A stretch of DNA of 64,000 bases from Microcoleus sp. FACHB-672 (GCF_014695725.1 NZ_JACJOU010000022.1:1-64000); one strand, 5' to 3'; shown: positions 30,420 to 40,102, counted from the first letter of the stretch. The notes: a model not told the origin generated them from the letters alone. Numbers and translations are program-made.

Positions 30420-30893
30420 TCAGTTGCTTGAGTCTTCTCCATCTTTTCCCGGTTGCATGAACTGTTTTAAAATTTCTTTGGGTTCACGATCCCATGTGTC
30501 GATGTGTTCGTAGATCAGGGCATCTTTGTTGAGTTTGTAAGTCGAGTAACCGTTGAAAAATACGCGAGCTTTCCAGGGAACTCTCAACACGCCGCGGACT
30601 GTCCACTTTGCCAGAATGGTCTCCTCGGTTACCCAATCAACTTCATGAAGATCGAAGTAGATTTTTGTAAAAAATAGCCGGCTGTGAAATCGCAATGTCC
30701 AAAATATAATCCGATAGTTGAATTTCCATTTAAAAGTGTTAACTGGATCTTTAAATAAAATATCATTTGTATAGATATCGTAAGAAATATCTTTCTCAAA
30801 AAGCGTTGGTAAGTCTTTTTTGAGTGTTTCAATCACTTCTTCTACCTGTCGCTGATCTTTAAGCACTGCTTCTACTCCCACGATCTGACACAA
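30420..30893 (-). CDS. DUF2358 family protein, second copy
   Basis: This 157-residue protein belongs to the same family as the product at 8205-8600. Shared features are DIYTNDILFKDPVNTF (compare IYDKNVYFKDPLNEF), the strand ILAKWTVRG, the PWKARVFFNGYSTYKLN segment (compare PWKPRIAIPGKSELKLN) and the terminal HIDTWDREP (compare HIDYWNCSR). It carries an N-terminal helix of about 30 residues that the other lacks. Function is unknown; a lipid- or pigment-binding NTF2-like fold is possible. It is convergent with the upstream kinase gene. The first ATG (MCQIVGVEAVL) may be upstream of the true start. Confidence 0.8.
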   Translation of the reverse strand: MCQIVGVEAVLKDQRQVEEVIETLKKDLPTLFEKDISYDIYTNDILFKDPVNTFKWKFNYRIIFWTLRFHSRLFFTKIYFDLHEVDWVTEETILAKWTVRGVLRVPWKARVFFNGYSTYKLNKDALIYEHIDTWDREPKEILKQFMQPGKDGEDSSN

Positions 30894-31201
30894 TGATTAT
30901 TGTATCTACTTAACTCCCTGGTTCTGTGGGCGCACCCATTGTTACTCGTTTTGCTGCCCAGACACAAGCCGGAAACCGCTAAGCCGCGCCTCTTTGGGTT
31001 GTGCCGGCGCGGTTTACTGAATGCCTGAGTTCGTTTTTGCCGGCTTCACTTGGCGACGCCATTTAAAATTTCCAACAAAAAAATGTTTGCTTCAGACAGA
31101 TAGACAAAGGAATTGCGATAACTCAGTGTTCGCTCAAACTATCGGCTATGCTATTTATTAAAATAAATTCAAGTAGGCTATTTTAAAATTTTCCGAGGAA
31201 G
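30894..31201. other. Intergenic region with a GC-rich hairpin
   Basis: There is no gene. An inverted repeat AAACCGC (30973-30979) / GCGGTTT (31009-31015) encloses a GC-rich loop. From about 31060 the base composition turns strongly AT-rich, matching the following acyltransferase gene. Confidence 0.4.
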
Positions 31202-32284
31202 ATGCTTAATTCTCTAACTTCTTTAAATTCTGAAAAAATGAATAAACAATTATATTTCCAAAAACTAGACGCGCTGCGAGGAATTGCATCGTTATATGTC
31301 CTGCTTCATAATCTTGTTTACGGGTTAGTTGGCCTTAACTTAATTTCGCCAAAATTTAAAATATTTTTTGCTGCCGGCCAAGAAGCGGTGATTTTATTTT
31401 TTTTATTAAGCGGATTTGTGATTTACATTTCATTTTATAAAAATCCACATATCAATTTCAAAGGATTTTTTATTAAAAGATTTAAAAGAATTTATTTTAT
31501 ATTGCTCATTTCTTTAATTATTTCTATTTTTATTTCAGCTTTTAATGGTAATTTAGCACAAAGATTTTCTGAGAGAGAATTAATCGGAAATTTATTATTT
31601 CTCCAAGATTTTGGCCGGGTAAAGCCAGGAAATTTGGTTGACCCTTTTTTGGGTAATCTTCCATTATGGTCTTTATCCTATGAATGGTGGTTTTACATGA
31701 TGTTTTTTATAGCTTATACAGTTTTACCTAAAAACAAAAATAGAATTTATTTGGTTTTAACACTTTCGGCAATTTCTTACGTAATTTTTATGATTCACCC
31801 CAACCATTTATGTTTAATTTCTGCTTATTTTATTCTTTGGTGGTCGGGAGTGGAAGCGGCTACCATCTTCACAACTTATAAAAGATTCACGTACAATCAT
31901 CTACAACCTATATTTATTTCGTTGATTTTAATGTCACTTTTGGCTACACTTCCATTGCAAGGGGCAGAAGAACTTAGATTCGGTTATTATCCATTTTTAG
32001 TATTACGTCATTTTCTTGCGGCTTTATTATTAATGTTTCTTGGCTGGATTTGGTATATAAACAAATTGTTTATGTTTGATAAATTGTTAGGAGTCTTTGC
32101 AAAAATCTCTCCTATTTCTTACGCACTTTATATTTTCCATTATCCAATTTTAGTGCAGTGGCACCTCCGACCGTACATCCCTAATTATTGGCTGGAATAC
32201 AGTTTAAAATTTGTTGTGCTGATCGGGCTGGCATATTTAACAGAAATTAAACTACAGTCCAGAATTTATCGGTGGATTAAATAA
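31202..32284 (+). CDS. Acyltransferase family 3 membrane protein
   Basis: This 360-residue integral membrane protein has about ten hydrophobic helices. The N-terminal family signature LDALRGIASLYVLLHNLVYG is present, with the conserved RG and the histidine in helix 1, and FFLLSGFVIY follows in helix 2. Such enzymes transfer acetyl or other acyl groups to sugars of polysaccharides, lipopolysaccharide or peptidoglycan. The gene is far more AT-rich than its neighbours: 31381-31500 has 23 G+C in 120. AGGAAG sits directly before the first ATG; a second candidate is MNKQLYFQKLDALRG twelve residues later. Substrate unknown. Recent transfer is a reasonable inference. Confidence 0.9.
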   Translation: MLNSLTSLNSEKMNKQLYFQKLDALRGIASLYVLLHNLVYGLVGLNLISPKFKIFFAAGQEAVILFFLLSGFVIYISFYKNPHINFKGFFIKRFKRIYFILLISLIISIFISAFNGNLAQRFSERELIGNLLFLQDFGRVKPGNLVDPFLGNLPLWSLSYEWWFYMMFFIAYTVLPKNKNRIYLVLTLSAISYVIFMIHPNHLCLISAYFILWWSGVEAATIFTTYKRFTYNHLQPIFISLILMSLLATLPLQGAEELRFGYYPFLVLRHFLAALLLMFLGWIWYINKLFMFDKLLGVFAKISPISYALYIFHYPILVQWHLRPYIPNYWLEYSLKFVVLIGLAYLTEIKLQSRIYRWIK

Positions 32285-32300
32285 CTTGAGTTTTGAGAAA

Positions 32301-33482
32301 CTAGCTTTTGCTATTGAAGCGATTTTGAACGAATGTAAGCAATCGTTGAAAGTTGGTTGAAAGGCGACTTTGAAAGCTTGGCGCGGGAGACAGATTCATG
32401 CCGGCAAGACGCTGCTGCACGGGAATAGAGTCTTCAGAGGCCGGCTTTGCATAGGGTCCTTCTCGCAATGCTTTGGCTAAAGCATCGTTATCCTCTCGCA
32501 AACCTTCGTAGAAAAACAAAATTTCCCCTCCAATGCCAACTGAGCGATTGTAATTGATAGCTTGGATAAGGTATTCAGGAGTAATGCGGTATGAACCCAC
32601 CTTAATTAAAATGCCTGGGGAAACCTTCGATAACTGATCCGCTGTAAATTGCTCACGCACCAGCCGGTCAATAATATCTTTGTAGCTGTAAAAGTCGCGG
32701 CGATAAACTTGGGGGTGAATCAAATCCGTTAATTCTTGATCAAGCCAAGCTTTGGAATCTTGCAAATATTCATTTAAACACCATTTATAAATATTAGGAG
32801 CCATTGACACCAGAATATCTGGTTTAATGGCTTTCACCTCTTGATAAAGATGCGCTAAAAAGTTGGTGAGAATATCAGCACGCCATTGCACCCATTGGGG
32901 ATCTTTTGGGTTTTGCGGCGGATTTTGATTAAATGTTTGGCAGTAGCGTTCAATTGTGCCCGGATCGTATCCCCCTTCACAGGGAAATGCCGGCAGTCGA
33001 TCATCTCCGTGAATCCCGTTGATGTCGTAGTTTCTCACCACTTCCAGCACTAAACTGAGCATAAAATCTTGCACTTGCGGATCGAGGGCATTCATCCACT
33101 CAAAACCGTTTTTTTTCAACAGGTTGCCGGCATAGTCACGGGCTGCCCATTCGGGTTTTTTGGCTAGCAGATGACCCCCGCCTAAGTTGTAAGAACTGGC
33201 AAAACCGTATTCAAACCAAGGAATCACTGCTAGGTTATACCGGCTTGCCTCTTCAATGAGTTCGGCTAAAGGATCACGCCCTTGGTAAAGGGGATCGATT
33301 TCCACTCCAAAAGTTTCCCTCATCACTTGACTGGGATACAAGGTGTGCGCTTTATTCCAAACAACGGGAAAAACCATATTAAATCCCGTTTCTGCTAGAA
33401 ATTTCATCGCTTCCGCAATGTTTTTCTTTGAGCGCAAAACTTTACTATCCGTATTGGTCAGCCAAACACCGCGTATTTCCAT
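32301..33482 (-). CDS. Family 10-like glycosidase (GHL10/DUF187 type)
   Basis: The product has about 393 residues from the ATG at 33482 (MEIRGVWLTNTDSKVLRS), where recognisable family sequence starts. The frame is open up to 33638, but that 52-residue extension begins at a TTG without ribosome binding site, so the shorter form is preferred. Family features are GVWLTN, a TIM-barrel pattern with NMVFPVVWNKAHTLYPS, VIPWFEYGF, WMNALDPQVQDFMLSL and GIHGDDRL, and ISMAP-type strands. Homologues are presumed to act on peptidoglycan or other cell-surface glycans. No signal peptide is seen in the short form. Convergent with the acyltransferase gene. Confidence 0.85.
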   Translation of the reverse strand: MEIRGVWLTNTDSKVLRSKKNIAEAMKFLAETGFNMVFPVVWNKAHTLYPSQVMRETFGVEIDPLYQGRDPLAELIEEASRYNLAVIPWFEYGFASSYNLGGGHLLAKKPEWAARDYAGNLLKKNGFEWMNALDPQVQDFMLSLVLEVVRNYDINGIHGDDRLPAFPCEGGYDPGTIERYCQTFNQNPPQNPKDPQWVQWRADILTNFLAHLYQEVKAIKPDILVSMAPNIYKWCLNEYLQDSKAWLDQELTDLIHPQVYRRDFYSYKDIIDRLVREQFTADQLSKVSPGILIKVGSYRITPEYLIQAINYNRSVGIGGEILFFYEGLREDNDALAKALREGPYAKPASEDSIPVQQRLAGMNLSPAPSFQSRLSTNFQRLLTFVQNRFNSKS

Positions 33483-33768
33483 ATCACTTGAGTTTCCAAA
33501 GAAGCATCCCCACATCAAATTTAGCATTTGCTTACAGCCGGCTTTGGGCTTTAATTGATGTGCCTTAAAATTGTTATATTCGGCTAGGTGAAACAGTCTG
33601 CCAACACCCCAATCCAGAATATTTTGCACCGCTGACAATTTAAATCGGCTTAAACAAGTAGCGCATAATGCTTTTTATTATAATGAAATATACTTTGGGT
33701 AAGCGTCACCATAACCTTTATGAAAGGTAACGTTTGAGAAAACTATTTAACGAACTGAGAGAAAGCCC

Positions 33769-36700
33769 ATGCAAGAATTGTTAAGAAATATTTTTTCACA
33801 GCAATTCATTCTTGATGGGCGAGGTTGGGCTATCCTGCCTCAGTGGGGAACGTGCGACCTCTGGCAGCCGGCCTTAGTGTGGCTGCATATCCTGTCGGAT
33901 TCCCTGATGGCGCTGGTTTATTACTCAATTCCAGTAATGCTGGTCTATTTCGTCCGTGGGCGTTCCGATCTGCGGTTTTCCTGGGTTTTTTGGCTGTTGG
34001 GAGCCTTTATCGTTAGCAGTGGGACAACTCATTTGACGGAAGTATGGGCGCTGTGGCACCCGCAGTCTTGGCTAGCCGGCAGCCTCAAAGCCTTGACTGC
34101 TGTTGTTGCTTTATGCACAGCCGGCGCAATGCTACCCCTGATTCCTCAAGCACTGGCTTTGCCATCCGATTTGGCAGCAAGCAAGCACAGACTCACATTA
34201 GAAATTTGCGATCGCGCTGTGGCAGAGGCACAACTGCGCCAAACGACGGCTGAGCTGCAAGCGATTTTTAAAGCAGTTCCCGATTTGTACTTCCGGCTTT
34301 ATGCCGATGGCACCATTCTTGATTACAACGCCGGACACCCTGAAGATTTATATTTATCGCCAGAAATGTTTTTGGGGAAACGAATGCAAGATGTTTTGCC
34401 GGCAGGCGTGGGAACTCAGATGGCTTCTGCGATCTCGCAAGTATTCGCTTCGCCAGAAGACACCTCTCCCCTGCCGATACAAATTGAGTATTCTTTACCC
34501 ATGCCGGCAGGAAAACAAACCTATGAAGCTCGGCTCATTCCTTTAATCGACAACCAAATTATTGTGATCGCCCGCAACATCACGATTACCAAGCGTTCCC
34601 AAGAACAGGTACGTTCCTCTCAACAAATGCTGCGGCTGGTGATTGACAATATTCCCGAACTTATTTTCTGGAAAGATAAAAATTCAGTTTATCTCGGTTG
34701 CAATCAGAACTTTGCACGGGCTGCCGGTGTGGCCACTCCAGACAAGATTGTCGGGCTAACAGACTTCGACTTGCCCTGGACAAAAGAGGAGGCCGGCTGG
34801 TTCCGCGAGTGTGACCGGCGCGTGATGGAAAGCGACACAGCGGAATATCACATCATCGAAACCCAACTGCAAGCCGATGGCAAACAGTCTTGGGCGGATA
34901 CCAATAAAATTCCACTCCATGATGCCGGCGGCAGCGTGGTGGGCATTCTGGGCACCTATGAGGACGTGACAGAGCGCAAACAGGCAGAGGAGTTGTTGCT
35001 CAGAAGCGAAGCCCGGTTCCAAAGGCTAGCCGCAAGTGTGCCGGGAGTGATTTACCAATATCGCCTCAGTGCCGATGGTTACCAGTCAATCTTATATGTG
35101 AGTCCAGCCTGCCGCGAACTTTATGAATTAGAACCCGAAGAATTTCAACAAACATTTGCCTATCACCTGATCCATCCTGATGATCGTCCATCCCTAGACC
35201 GGGCGATGGCTGTCTCTGCTTCTACCTTAGAGCCTTGGCATTGGGAGGGCCGGCTGATCACACCGTCGAGCGAGCGCAAGTGGTTGCAAACGGCGGCGCG
35301 GCCAGAATTGCAGCCTAACGGAGATATTCTCTGGGATGCCTTAGTCATCGATATCACCGAGCGCAAGCGGGTAGAAGAACAAGTTTACTTTCAAGCACTG
35401 CTGCTCGATGCAGTGGAACAAGCGGCAATCGCTGCCGATTTAGATGGCAAAATTACTTATTGGAATCGATTTGCCGAGACGCTTCAGGGTTGGCAAAAAG
35501 AAGAAGCCCTCGGTCGAAATTTTATAGAACTCTTACCCGTTGAGGCTTCCCGAACTGAGGCGGCAGAACTGCTGTCTCGCTTGAGAGCCGGTACAAGTTG
35601 GAGCGGCGAATTTGCCTTGCAACGTAAGGACGGCACAACTTTCCCGGTGATGACCACAAACTCGCCCATCTACGATGTCAATGGCGTCCTGATCGGCACT
35701 GTGAGCATTTCTCAAGACATCACGAAGCGTAAACAGGCCGAAGAAGCGCTGCGGCACTCGGAAGTACGCTCTAGAACCCTCGCGCAACGAGAAAAACTGC
35801 TGAACCGGCTCGCCAGCCAAATCCGCAACTCTCTTGATTTAGATACGATTTTAGGAACCGCAGTTCACGAAATTCGCAATCTGCTGCAAATTGATCAGTG
35901 TCTATTTATTTGGTATCGCCCAAACAGTTCTGAACTTTTTATTTTGAATTCTGAGTTACACGGGTCCATTGAAAATTCAAAATTAAATATTCAAAATATC
36001 TCTCATTGGGAAGTAGTGAAGGAGGCAAAAAATCCTGATCTGCCCAGCTTTCTCGGTTGTTACTCGGCTAAAAAAACAGACATTCTGATTAACAGGCAAC
36101 TGTTAAACCTGGAAATGTTGCGAGTGGATGATATGTCGGAGGCGAGTGAGCCTTGGGAGCGATATCTTCGCAAGCATTTGGGCTACACTGCTTTTTTAGC
36201 CTTACCCATTCAAACGCGCTCTGGTGACGTTGGTGTGGTTAGCTGCGGGCATTTTAGTGAGCGCCGGCCTTGGAGTGATAATGAAGTGGAACTGCTGCAA
36301 GCTGTGAGTGATCAGCTAGCGATTGCCATTAGCCAAGCCGAAAGCTACGCTCAAGCCCAGGAAGCGGCTAGAATTGCCCAAGCGCAAGCTCAACAGCTTG
36401 AGCAAGCGCTCAAAGCGCTGCAACAAACTCAAGCGCAGCTGATTCAAAGTGAGAAAATGTCTTCTCTAGGGCAGATGGTTGCCGGTGTTGCCCATGAGAT
36501 CAACAATCCGGTTAGTTTTATTCAGGGTAATCTTAATTTTGCGGTTGAGTATATCCAAAAGCTGTTGCAAATCGTGCAGCTTTACCAGCAAGTATATCCG
36601 AAGCCCGCACCTGTAATTGAAGCAGTTGCGGTTGCTATTGATTTAGATTTTATTATTGAAGATTTGCCGAAAATGCTCTCTTCTATGAAAATAGGAGCCG

Positions 36701-37296
36701 AACGTATTCGTCAGATCGTGCTGTCTTTACGGAACTTCTCGCGTCTAGATGAATCCCAGAGCAAATCTGTTGATATCCACGAAGGTTTAGACAGCACTTT
36801 GTTGCTGCTACAACACCGGCTGAAAGCCCAGCCTAAACATCCTGAAATTAAGCTAATTAAAGAGTATGGTCCTTTGCCGCCGGTGGAGTGCTATGCTAGC
36901 CAGCTCAATCAGGTGTTTATGAATATTCTGGCGAATGCGATTGATGCCCTCTTTCCTACGCGGGGAAGTTCCCAAAACCTTGAGGAAAAATCTATCATTC
37001 AAGATCCGCAGATTCGCCTACGCACCGAAGTCTTAGAGGGAGATCGGATCGCGATCATTATTGCAGATAACGGGCCAGGAATACCAGAGGACGTGCGTCT
37101 GCGAATTTTCGATCCTTTCTTTACAACGAAAGCTGTTGGATCGGGTACGGGTTTAGGGTTATCAATTAGCTATCAAATTATTGTTGAAAGGCATGGGGGT
37201 CAGTTGAGATGTATTTCCTCACCCGGTGGAGGTGCAGAGTTTATTATTGAGATTCCTATCAGGCAACCGACTCCAATCGTAACTGTGCGCCGATAA
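33769..37296 (+). CDS. Ethylene-receptor-like multi-PAS sensor histidine kinase lacking the copper cysteine
   Basis: This is a 1175-residue paralogue of the kinase at 28090. The N-terminal three helices align directly: [20 protein letters not shown] (Asp44) in helix 1, [19 protein letters not shown] in helix 2 and [10 protein letters not shown] after helix 3. The position equal to the copper-ligand Cys is Ser84 (codon AGT at 34018-34020), while His88 is kept. Then come about four PAS domains (about 155-280, 283-405, 410-535, 540-655), a GAF domain (about 690-860), a coiled coil and a histidine kinase core with His909 in GVAHEINNP and an HATPase with DNGPGI and TGLGLSI. The ligand of this domain without the Cys is unknown. 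Confidence 0.92.
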   Translation: MQELLRNIFSQQFILDGRGWAILPQWGTCDLWQPALVWLHILSDSLMALVYYSIPVMLVYFVRGRSDLRFSWVFWLLGAFIVSSGTTHLTEVWALWHPQSWLAGSLKALTAVVALCTAGAMLPLIPQALALPSDLAASKHRLTLEICDRAVAEAQLRQTTAELQAIFKAVPDLYFRLYADGTILDYNAGHPEDLYLSPEMFLGKRMQDVLPAGVGTQMASAISQVFASPEDTSPLPIQIEYSLPMPAGKQTYEARLIPLIDNQIIVIARNITITKRSQEQVRSSQQMLRLVIDNIPELIFWKDKNSVYLGCNQNFARAAGVATPDKIVGLTDFDLPWTKEEAGWFRECDRRVMESDTAEYHIIETQLQADGKQSWADTNKIPLHDAGGSVVGILGTYEDVTERKQAEELLLRSEARFQRLAASVPGVIYQYRLSADGYQSILYVSPACRELYELEPEEFQQTFAYHLIHPDDRPSLDRAMAVSASTLEPWHWEGRLITPSSERKWLQTAARPELQPNGDILWDALVIDITERKRVEEQVYFQALLLDAVEQAAIAADLDGKITYWNRFAETLQGWQKEEALGRNFIELLPVEASRTEAAELLSRLRAGTSWSGEFALQRKDGTTFPVMTTNSPIYDVNGVLIGTVSISQDITKRKQAEEALRHSEVRSRTLAQREKLLNRLASQIRNSLDLDTILGTAVHEIRNLLQIDQCLFIWYRPNSSELFILNSELHGSIENSKLNIQNISHWEVVKEAKNPDLPSFLGCYSAKKTDILINRQLLNLEMLRVDDMSEASEPWERYLRKHLGYTAFLALPIQTRSGDVGVVSCGHFSERRPWSDNEVELLQAVSDQLAIAISQAESYAQAQEAARIAQAQAQQLEQALKALQQTQAQLIQSEKMSSLGQMVAGVAHEINNPVSFIQGNLNFAVEYIQKLLQIVQLYQQVYPKPAPVIEAVAVAIDLDFIIEDLPKMLSSMKIGAERIRQIVLSLRNFSRLDESQSKSVDIHEGLDSTLLLLQHRLKAQPKHPEIKLIKEYGPLPPVECYASQLNQVFMNILANAIDALFPTRGSSQNLEEKSIIQDPQIRLRTEVLEGDRIAIIIADNGPGIPEDVRLRIFDPFFTTKAVGSGTGLGLSISYQIIVERHGGQLRCISSPGGGAEFIIEIPIRQPTPIVTVRR

Positions 37297-37342
37297 GTCG
37301 TTATCTTGGTCAAAATCTGTGTCAAAGCTGAATTTGCACAGA

Positions 37343-38014
37343 TTATCTTCCTCCTGAAAGATTGACTGCATAAGCGAGTGCTGCTTGCTGTTCAATATTT
37401 AAATCCTCAAAGCCAAAGCAAACAAGCATGAGAGGCGGTAAGGCTGAGTTTGTATATAAAAAGATTTGATCCGATGCATCTATGAGAACGATTTTATCTT
37501 CCTCGATTTTCACTTTATAAAGTGATTGTTTGGCCGGGGTTTCTATTTCAAAACCGTAGTCGCGAAGTTTAATTCTATAAATTTCTTTGCCGGCTTCATT
37601 TTTAAGCTGATAATTCCCATCTTCCTGCCGGCTTAAAATATAAAGCTCTTTTGTTTGCTCGGCGTTCTCAATTGTCCAGGCGCTACCTTTGATCGCCGCA
37701 TAACCTAATACTTTGCCGGCAGCGCTGTTAATTCTGAACTGTTTGCTGTTAGTTCCAATCGTGAACTGAGCAATTTCTTTTTCAGTCGCATCTAGGAATT
37801 TTGCCCCACCCACGACTGGCTTAATTGAAAAGGTATTCGTTCCCTCCTTTAGTTTAAATTGCATGGTATCATCGGCATCTTTATCAGGTTGTAACGAATT
37901 ATTTTCAGCAGGTTGGCTGTTTTGATTGCTAGAAACCTCGCCACAGCTTACAAGAATTGGTGTTATAGAAACTAAAAGGCAATAAAAAATTACGATTTTC
38001 AGTATTTTTTTCAT
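37343..38014 (-). CDS. Predicted lipoprotein
   Basis: This 223-residue protein has a lipoprotein signal peptide: MKKILKIVIF, a hydrophobic stretch and the lipobox LVSC with Cys24. A Gln/Asn/Ser-rich spacer follows, then a domain of repeated short beta strands (FKLKEGTNTFSIKP, FRINSAAGKVLGYAAIK, YQLKNEAGKEIYRIKLRDYG) resembling a beta-sandwich or tubby-like/LURP-type scaffold; that likeness is tentative. It should be anchored to a membrane on the periplasmic side. It is convergent with the preceding kinase gene; no operon partner. Confidence 0.75.
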   Translation of the reverse strand: MKKILKIVIFYCLLVSITPILVSCGEVSSNQNSQPAENNSLQPDKDADDTMQFKLKEGTNTFSIKPVVGGAKFLDATEKEIAQFTIGTNSKQFRINSAAGKVLGYAAIKGSAWTIENAEQTKELYILSRQEDGNYQLKNEAGKEIYRIKLRDYGFEIETPAKQSLYKVKIEEDKIVLIDASDQIFLYTNSALPPLMLVCFGFEDLNIEQQAALAYAVNLSGGR

Positions 38015-38178
38015 ATTAATTAAACTTACTTTTGAAAAACAAAGTTGAGAATTTTAGCATAAATAAACTCGCTTGGCTGCTCAAACTAATGGCTATAAAA
38101 CAAGGAGCCTCACTCATGCAATTTTCTGGGGATTTAATTTGGTTTTGTTTCTGTTGCTACTTAGAAAATTAATTAAGT

Positions 38179-38310
38179 TATCATGCTTTAGAAGGAGTAG
38201 TTTTTTAAGAAATTTATCCCTTAGATAGAATCTATTTTTAACGTGAGCATATTATATCATGCTTTAGATAGAGAACTTTTGCCAAAATCTTTATCCTTTA
38301 GATCGAAGAT
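38179..38310 (+). repeat. Four quasi-periodic repeats upstream of the ChaB-like gene
   Basis: The motif TATC-(ATG/C)-CTTTAGAT-N-GAA occurs at 38179, 38215, 38255 and 38292, that is with spacings of 36, 40 and 37 nt. Copies differ by small indels. The array ends about 60 nt before the ChaB-like start codon. It might be a regulator binding array or a degenerate repeat; no function is known. Confidence 0.5.
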
Positions 38311-38372
38311 TTTCCTAGCTTCATTGATTAGGATAATAGTTGAGAAACTTAAATAGTAGTTGGAGTGTTTTC

Positions 38373-38621
38373 ATGGCTGATACACAGCAAGTAAAAGAGT
38401 TACCGGCAGAACTCAAAGATCAAATGCTCGAAGGCTCTCAACAGATATATCTGGCTGCCTTGAATAGTGCTATGTCAAACGGGATGGATGAAGATTCTGC
38501 CCGCCGCGTTGCAATGAATACCGTAGAACATGACTATCAAAAAGGTGACGATGGCAAGTGGCACCGCCGGCCTCAACAAAGCAACCAGACCCGCAAATCG
38601 GTTCAGTCTGGTGGCAACTAG
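38373..38621 (+). CDS. ChaB-like protein
   Basis: This 82-residue protein starts at ATG 38373 (MADTQQVKELP), with GGAG seven bases upstream; the frame is open from 38340 but without a better start. It contains the ChaB family pattern: LPAELKDQMLEGSQQIYLAALNSA, a helix with EDSARRVAMNTVEHDY and the ending KGDDGKWHRR. ChaB was named for an association with the ChaA cation exchanger in E. coli; its biochemical role is unsettled, and similar proteins occur in phages. The Ser/Gln/Asn-rich tail is not conserved. A strong terminator follows. Confidence 0.85.
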   Translation: MADTQQVKELPAELKDQMLEGSQQIYLAALNSAMSNGMDEDSARRVAMNTVEHDYQKGDDGKWHRRPQQSNQTRKSVQSGGN

Positions 38622-38975
38622 ATGCCTTTAAAAAAAGGGTTTAAATCGATTGTTACCCTTGTGAAAATTACAAGGTGCAATAATTTTTCCCGACTTAAGT
38701 AAAAATTTCAGCCACGTATCAAATCTAAAAACCTCCTGATGGATTGGAATGCAGTGACAGCTAACAAACCAGGAGGTTTTTTGCGTTAACTTGAGGGTGA
38801 TACGTCTACCTCCGTTGACAAGAAAGGCATTAGGGAGTTGCTTATTAACTCGTTTAGGGAAAAGGATTCAGATAGGAAAATCTTTGCCAACTCCAAGCAA
38901 TGATTCCCTGAATGTCTTGCCCCGACAGTCTTTACATTTTGTTGTTTAACTCAAATTGCTGGAAAATCTTTAGCC
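38622..38975. other. Intergenic region between ChaB-like and TspO genes
   Basis: The stretch separates two convergent genes and holds only the strong hairpin terminator at 38727-38782. No further gene or RNA is recognised. Confidence 0.45.
38727..38782 (+). terminator. Strong terminator after the ChaB-like gene
   Basis: AAAAACCTCCTG (38727-38738) pairs perfectly with CAGGAGGTTTTTT (38770-38782), giving a 12-bp stem with a T-tract on either strand and a loop of 31 nt. It lies between two convergent genes and can serve both. Confidence 0.75.
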
Positions 38976-39452
38976 CTACTGATCCGCAGGATTGAGACGA
39001 ATCATTTCCCAAGTTGTATAAGTGCCAATGGGACTCCAAATTACATAGGGAAGGAGTAAAGCAGCAGCCCATCCCGAAATCGGCCATACGGTTAGTAGTA
39101 ACAGTAAACCTAAAAGGGTGCCGGTAGCTCCGATAATGGTGCCGGCTTTGAGACTTCGCAGCCTTAACATTCCGGGATTGTAGGAAACAATCGCAATTTC
39201 TACTAACAGGTAAAAAGCCATCAACAACCAAGTTTTCTGGCTTCCTGGATCTTTTTCCCAAATAATATAAGCTGACCAAGCCCCACAAATAAAGACGATA
39301 CTCCAAATAACCGGAATCAGCGCCTCAAAAGTCAGCCATCTTGGGCGCTGTAGATGCTTGAACCACTTGACATCCTTTGGCGTAATCAAGTTACTACCTA
39401 GGGCAACTAAGAAAGTAACGCCGCCAATCACCATCCAAGATCTAATAATCAT
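38976..39452 (-). CDS. TspO/MBR family membrane protein
   Basis: This 158-residue protein has five membrane helices. Characteristic TspO positions are visible: KHLQRPRWLTFEALIPVIWSIVFICGAWSAYIIW in the first two helices and loop, and LLLPYVIWSPIGTYTTWEMIRLNP in the last. TspO proteins bind tetrapyrroles and cholesterol-like ligands; in bacteria they are linked to porphyrin handling and stress. The sequence is somewhat divergent from the classic W-x-PP loop (RPRWLTFEA), but the order of aromatic residues fits. ATG at 39452. Confidence 0.82.
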   Translation of the reverse strand: MIIRSWMVIGGVTFLVALGSNLITPKDVKWFKHLQRPRWLTFEALIPVIWSIVFICGAWSAYIIWEKDPGSQKTWLLMAFYLLVEIAIVSYNPGMLRLRSLKAGTIIGATGTLLGLLLLLTVWPISGWAAALLLPYVIWSPIGTYTTWEMIRLNPADQ

Positions 39453-39808
39453 TATTCCCCCACTTTTGTGCCGTGCCCAACCCCATAAAGCAATCGCCTC
39501 GTGTAAATTTTTCCAAGACAGGTTAGAGAGTCCTCATCCAACTCTGCTGATCCCCTAATGCCGGCCAATTTTCCAAAAATCTACAGATGGTGTTATTTTG
39601 TCAGGTGGGGAGGGGAAGGGGCAATCAGCCCGGAGTCTGAATTTTGAAAAAACTGCCCTATAGGGCTGCTATCGGATTTGTAAACCTCGTGAGGTGAGAA
39701 GGCCGGTTTTATAGAAAAACCAGGGTTTTTCCTGTTCACAAACAATTTAGGGTTGCTATATACTGGTTTGTAACAGCAATCTCATTCGTTGCAATCAAGT
39801 TTTTCGCC
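39453..39808. other. Intergenic region with a short palindrome
   Basis: There is no gene. A perfect 12-nt palindrome GCCCTATAGGGC lies at 39655-39666, followed by a hairpin-prone AAAACC/GGTTTT stretch around 39715-39735 and the dispersed-looking TTTAGGGTTGCTATA near 39746-39761. The promoter of the next gene should lie just upstream of 39809. Confidence 0.4.
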
Positions 39809-40102
39809 ATGCCTCTCTACGATTATTTCTGTCCTAGCAATAACCAGAAGGTCGAAGTTATGCACAGTATGAACCAGGAAGTTAAAACCTGGGGTGACGT
39901 GTGCAAGTTGGCTAAATGTGAAACCGGCAATACTCCGGAAGATGCTCCTGTGCGCCGGCTGCTTAGCGCGCCAAGGCTGAGTGTCCCAACATCCGACAGT
40001 GATTACAAAAGTGTCGGGATGTCTAAGCTGGTGAAACGCGATCAAGGGGTTTATGAAAATGTGACGGCGAAGGATGGAGAAGACCGAATTGTGTATCGCT
40101 AG
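39809..40102 (+). CDS. FmdB-like zinc-ribbon-type small protein with incomplete cysteine set
   Basis: This 97-residue protein starts MPLYDYFCPSNNQKVEVMHS, very like the FmdB-family start MPLYEYxCxxCgxxFE, with a matching HSM ending of the first hairpin. Only the first cysteine of the first CxxC is kept (CPSNN); further cysteines are at about 32 and 37. Zinc binding is therefore doubtful or altered. The C-terminus is charged with no motif. Function unknown; FmdB-type proteins are often regulatory. The gene stands alone with its own terminator. Confidence 0.7.
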   Translation: MPLYDYFCPSNNQKVEVMHSMNQEVKTWGDVCKLAKCETGNTPEDAPVRRLLSAPRLSVPTSDSDYKSVGMSKLVKRDQGVYENVTAKDGEDRIVYR

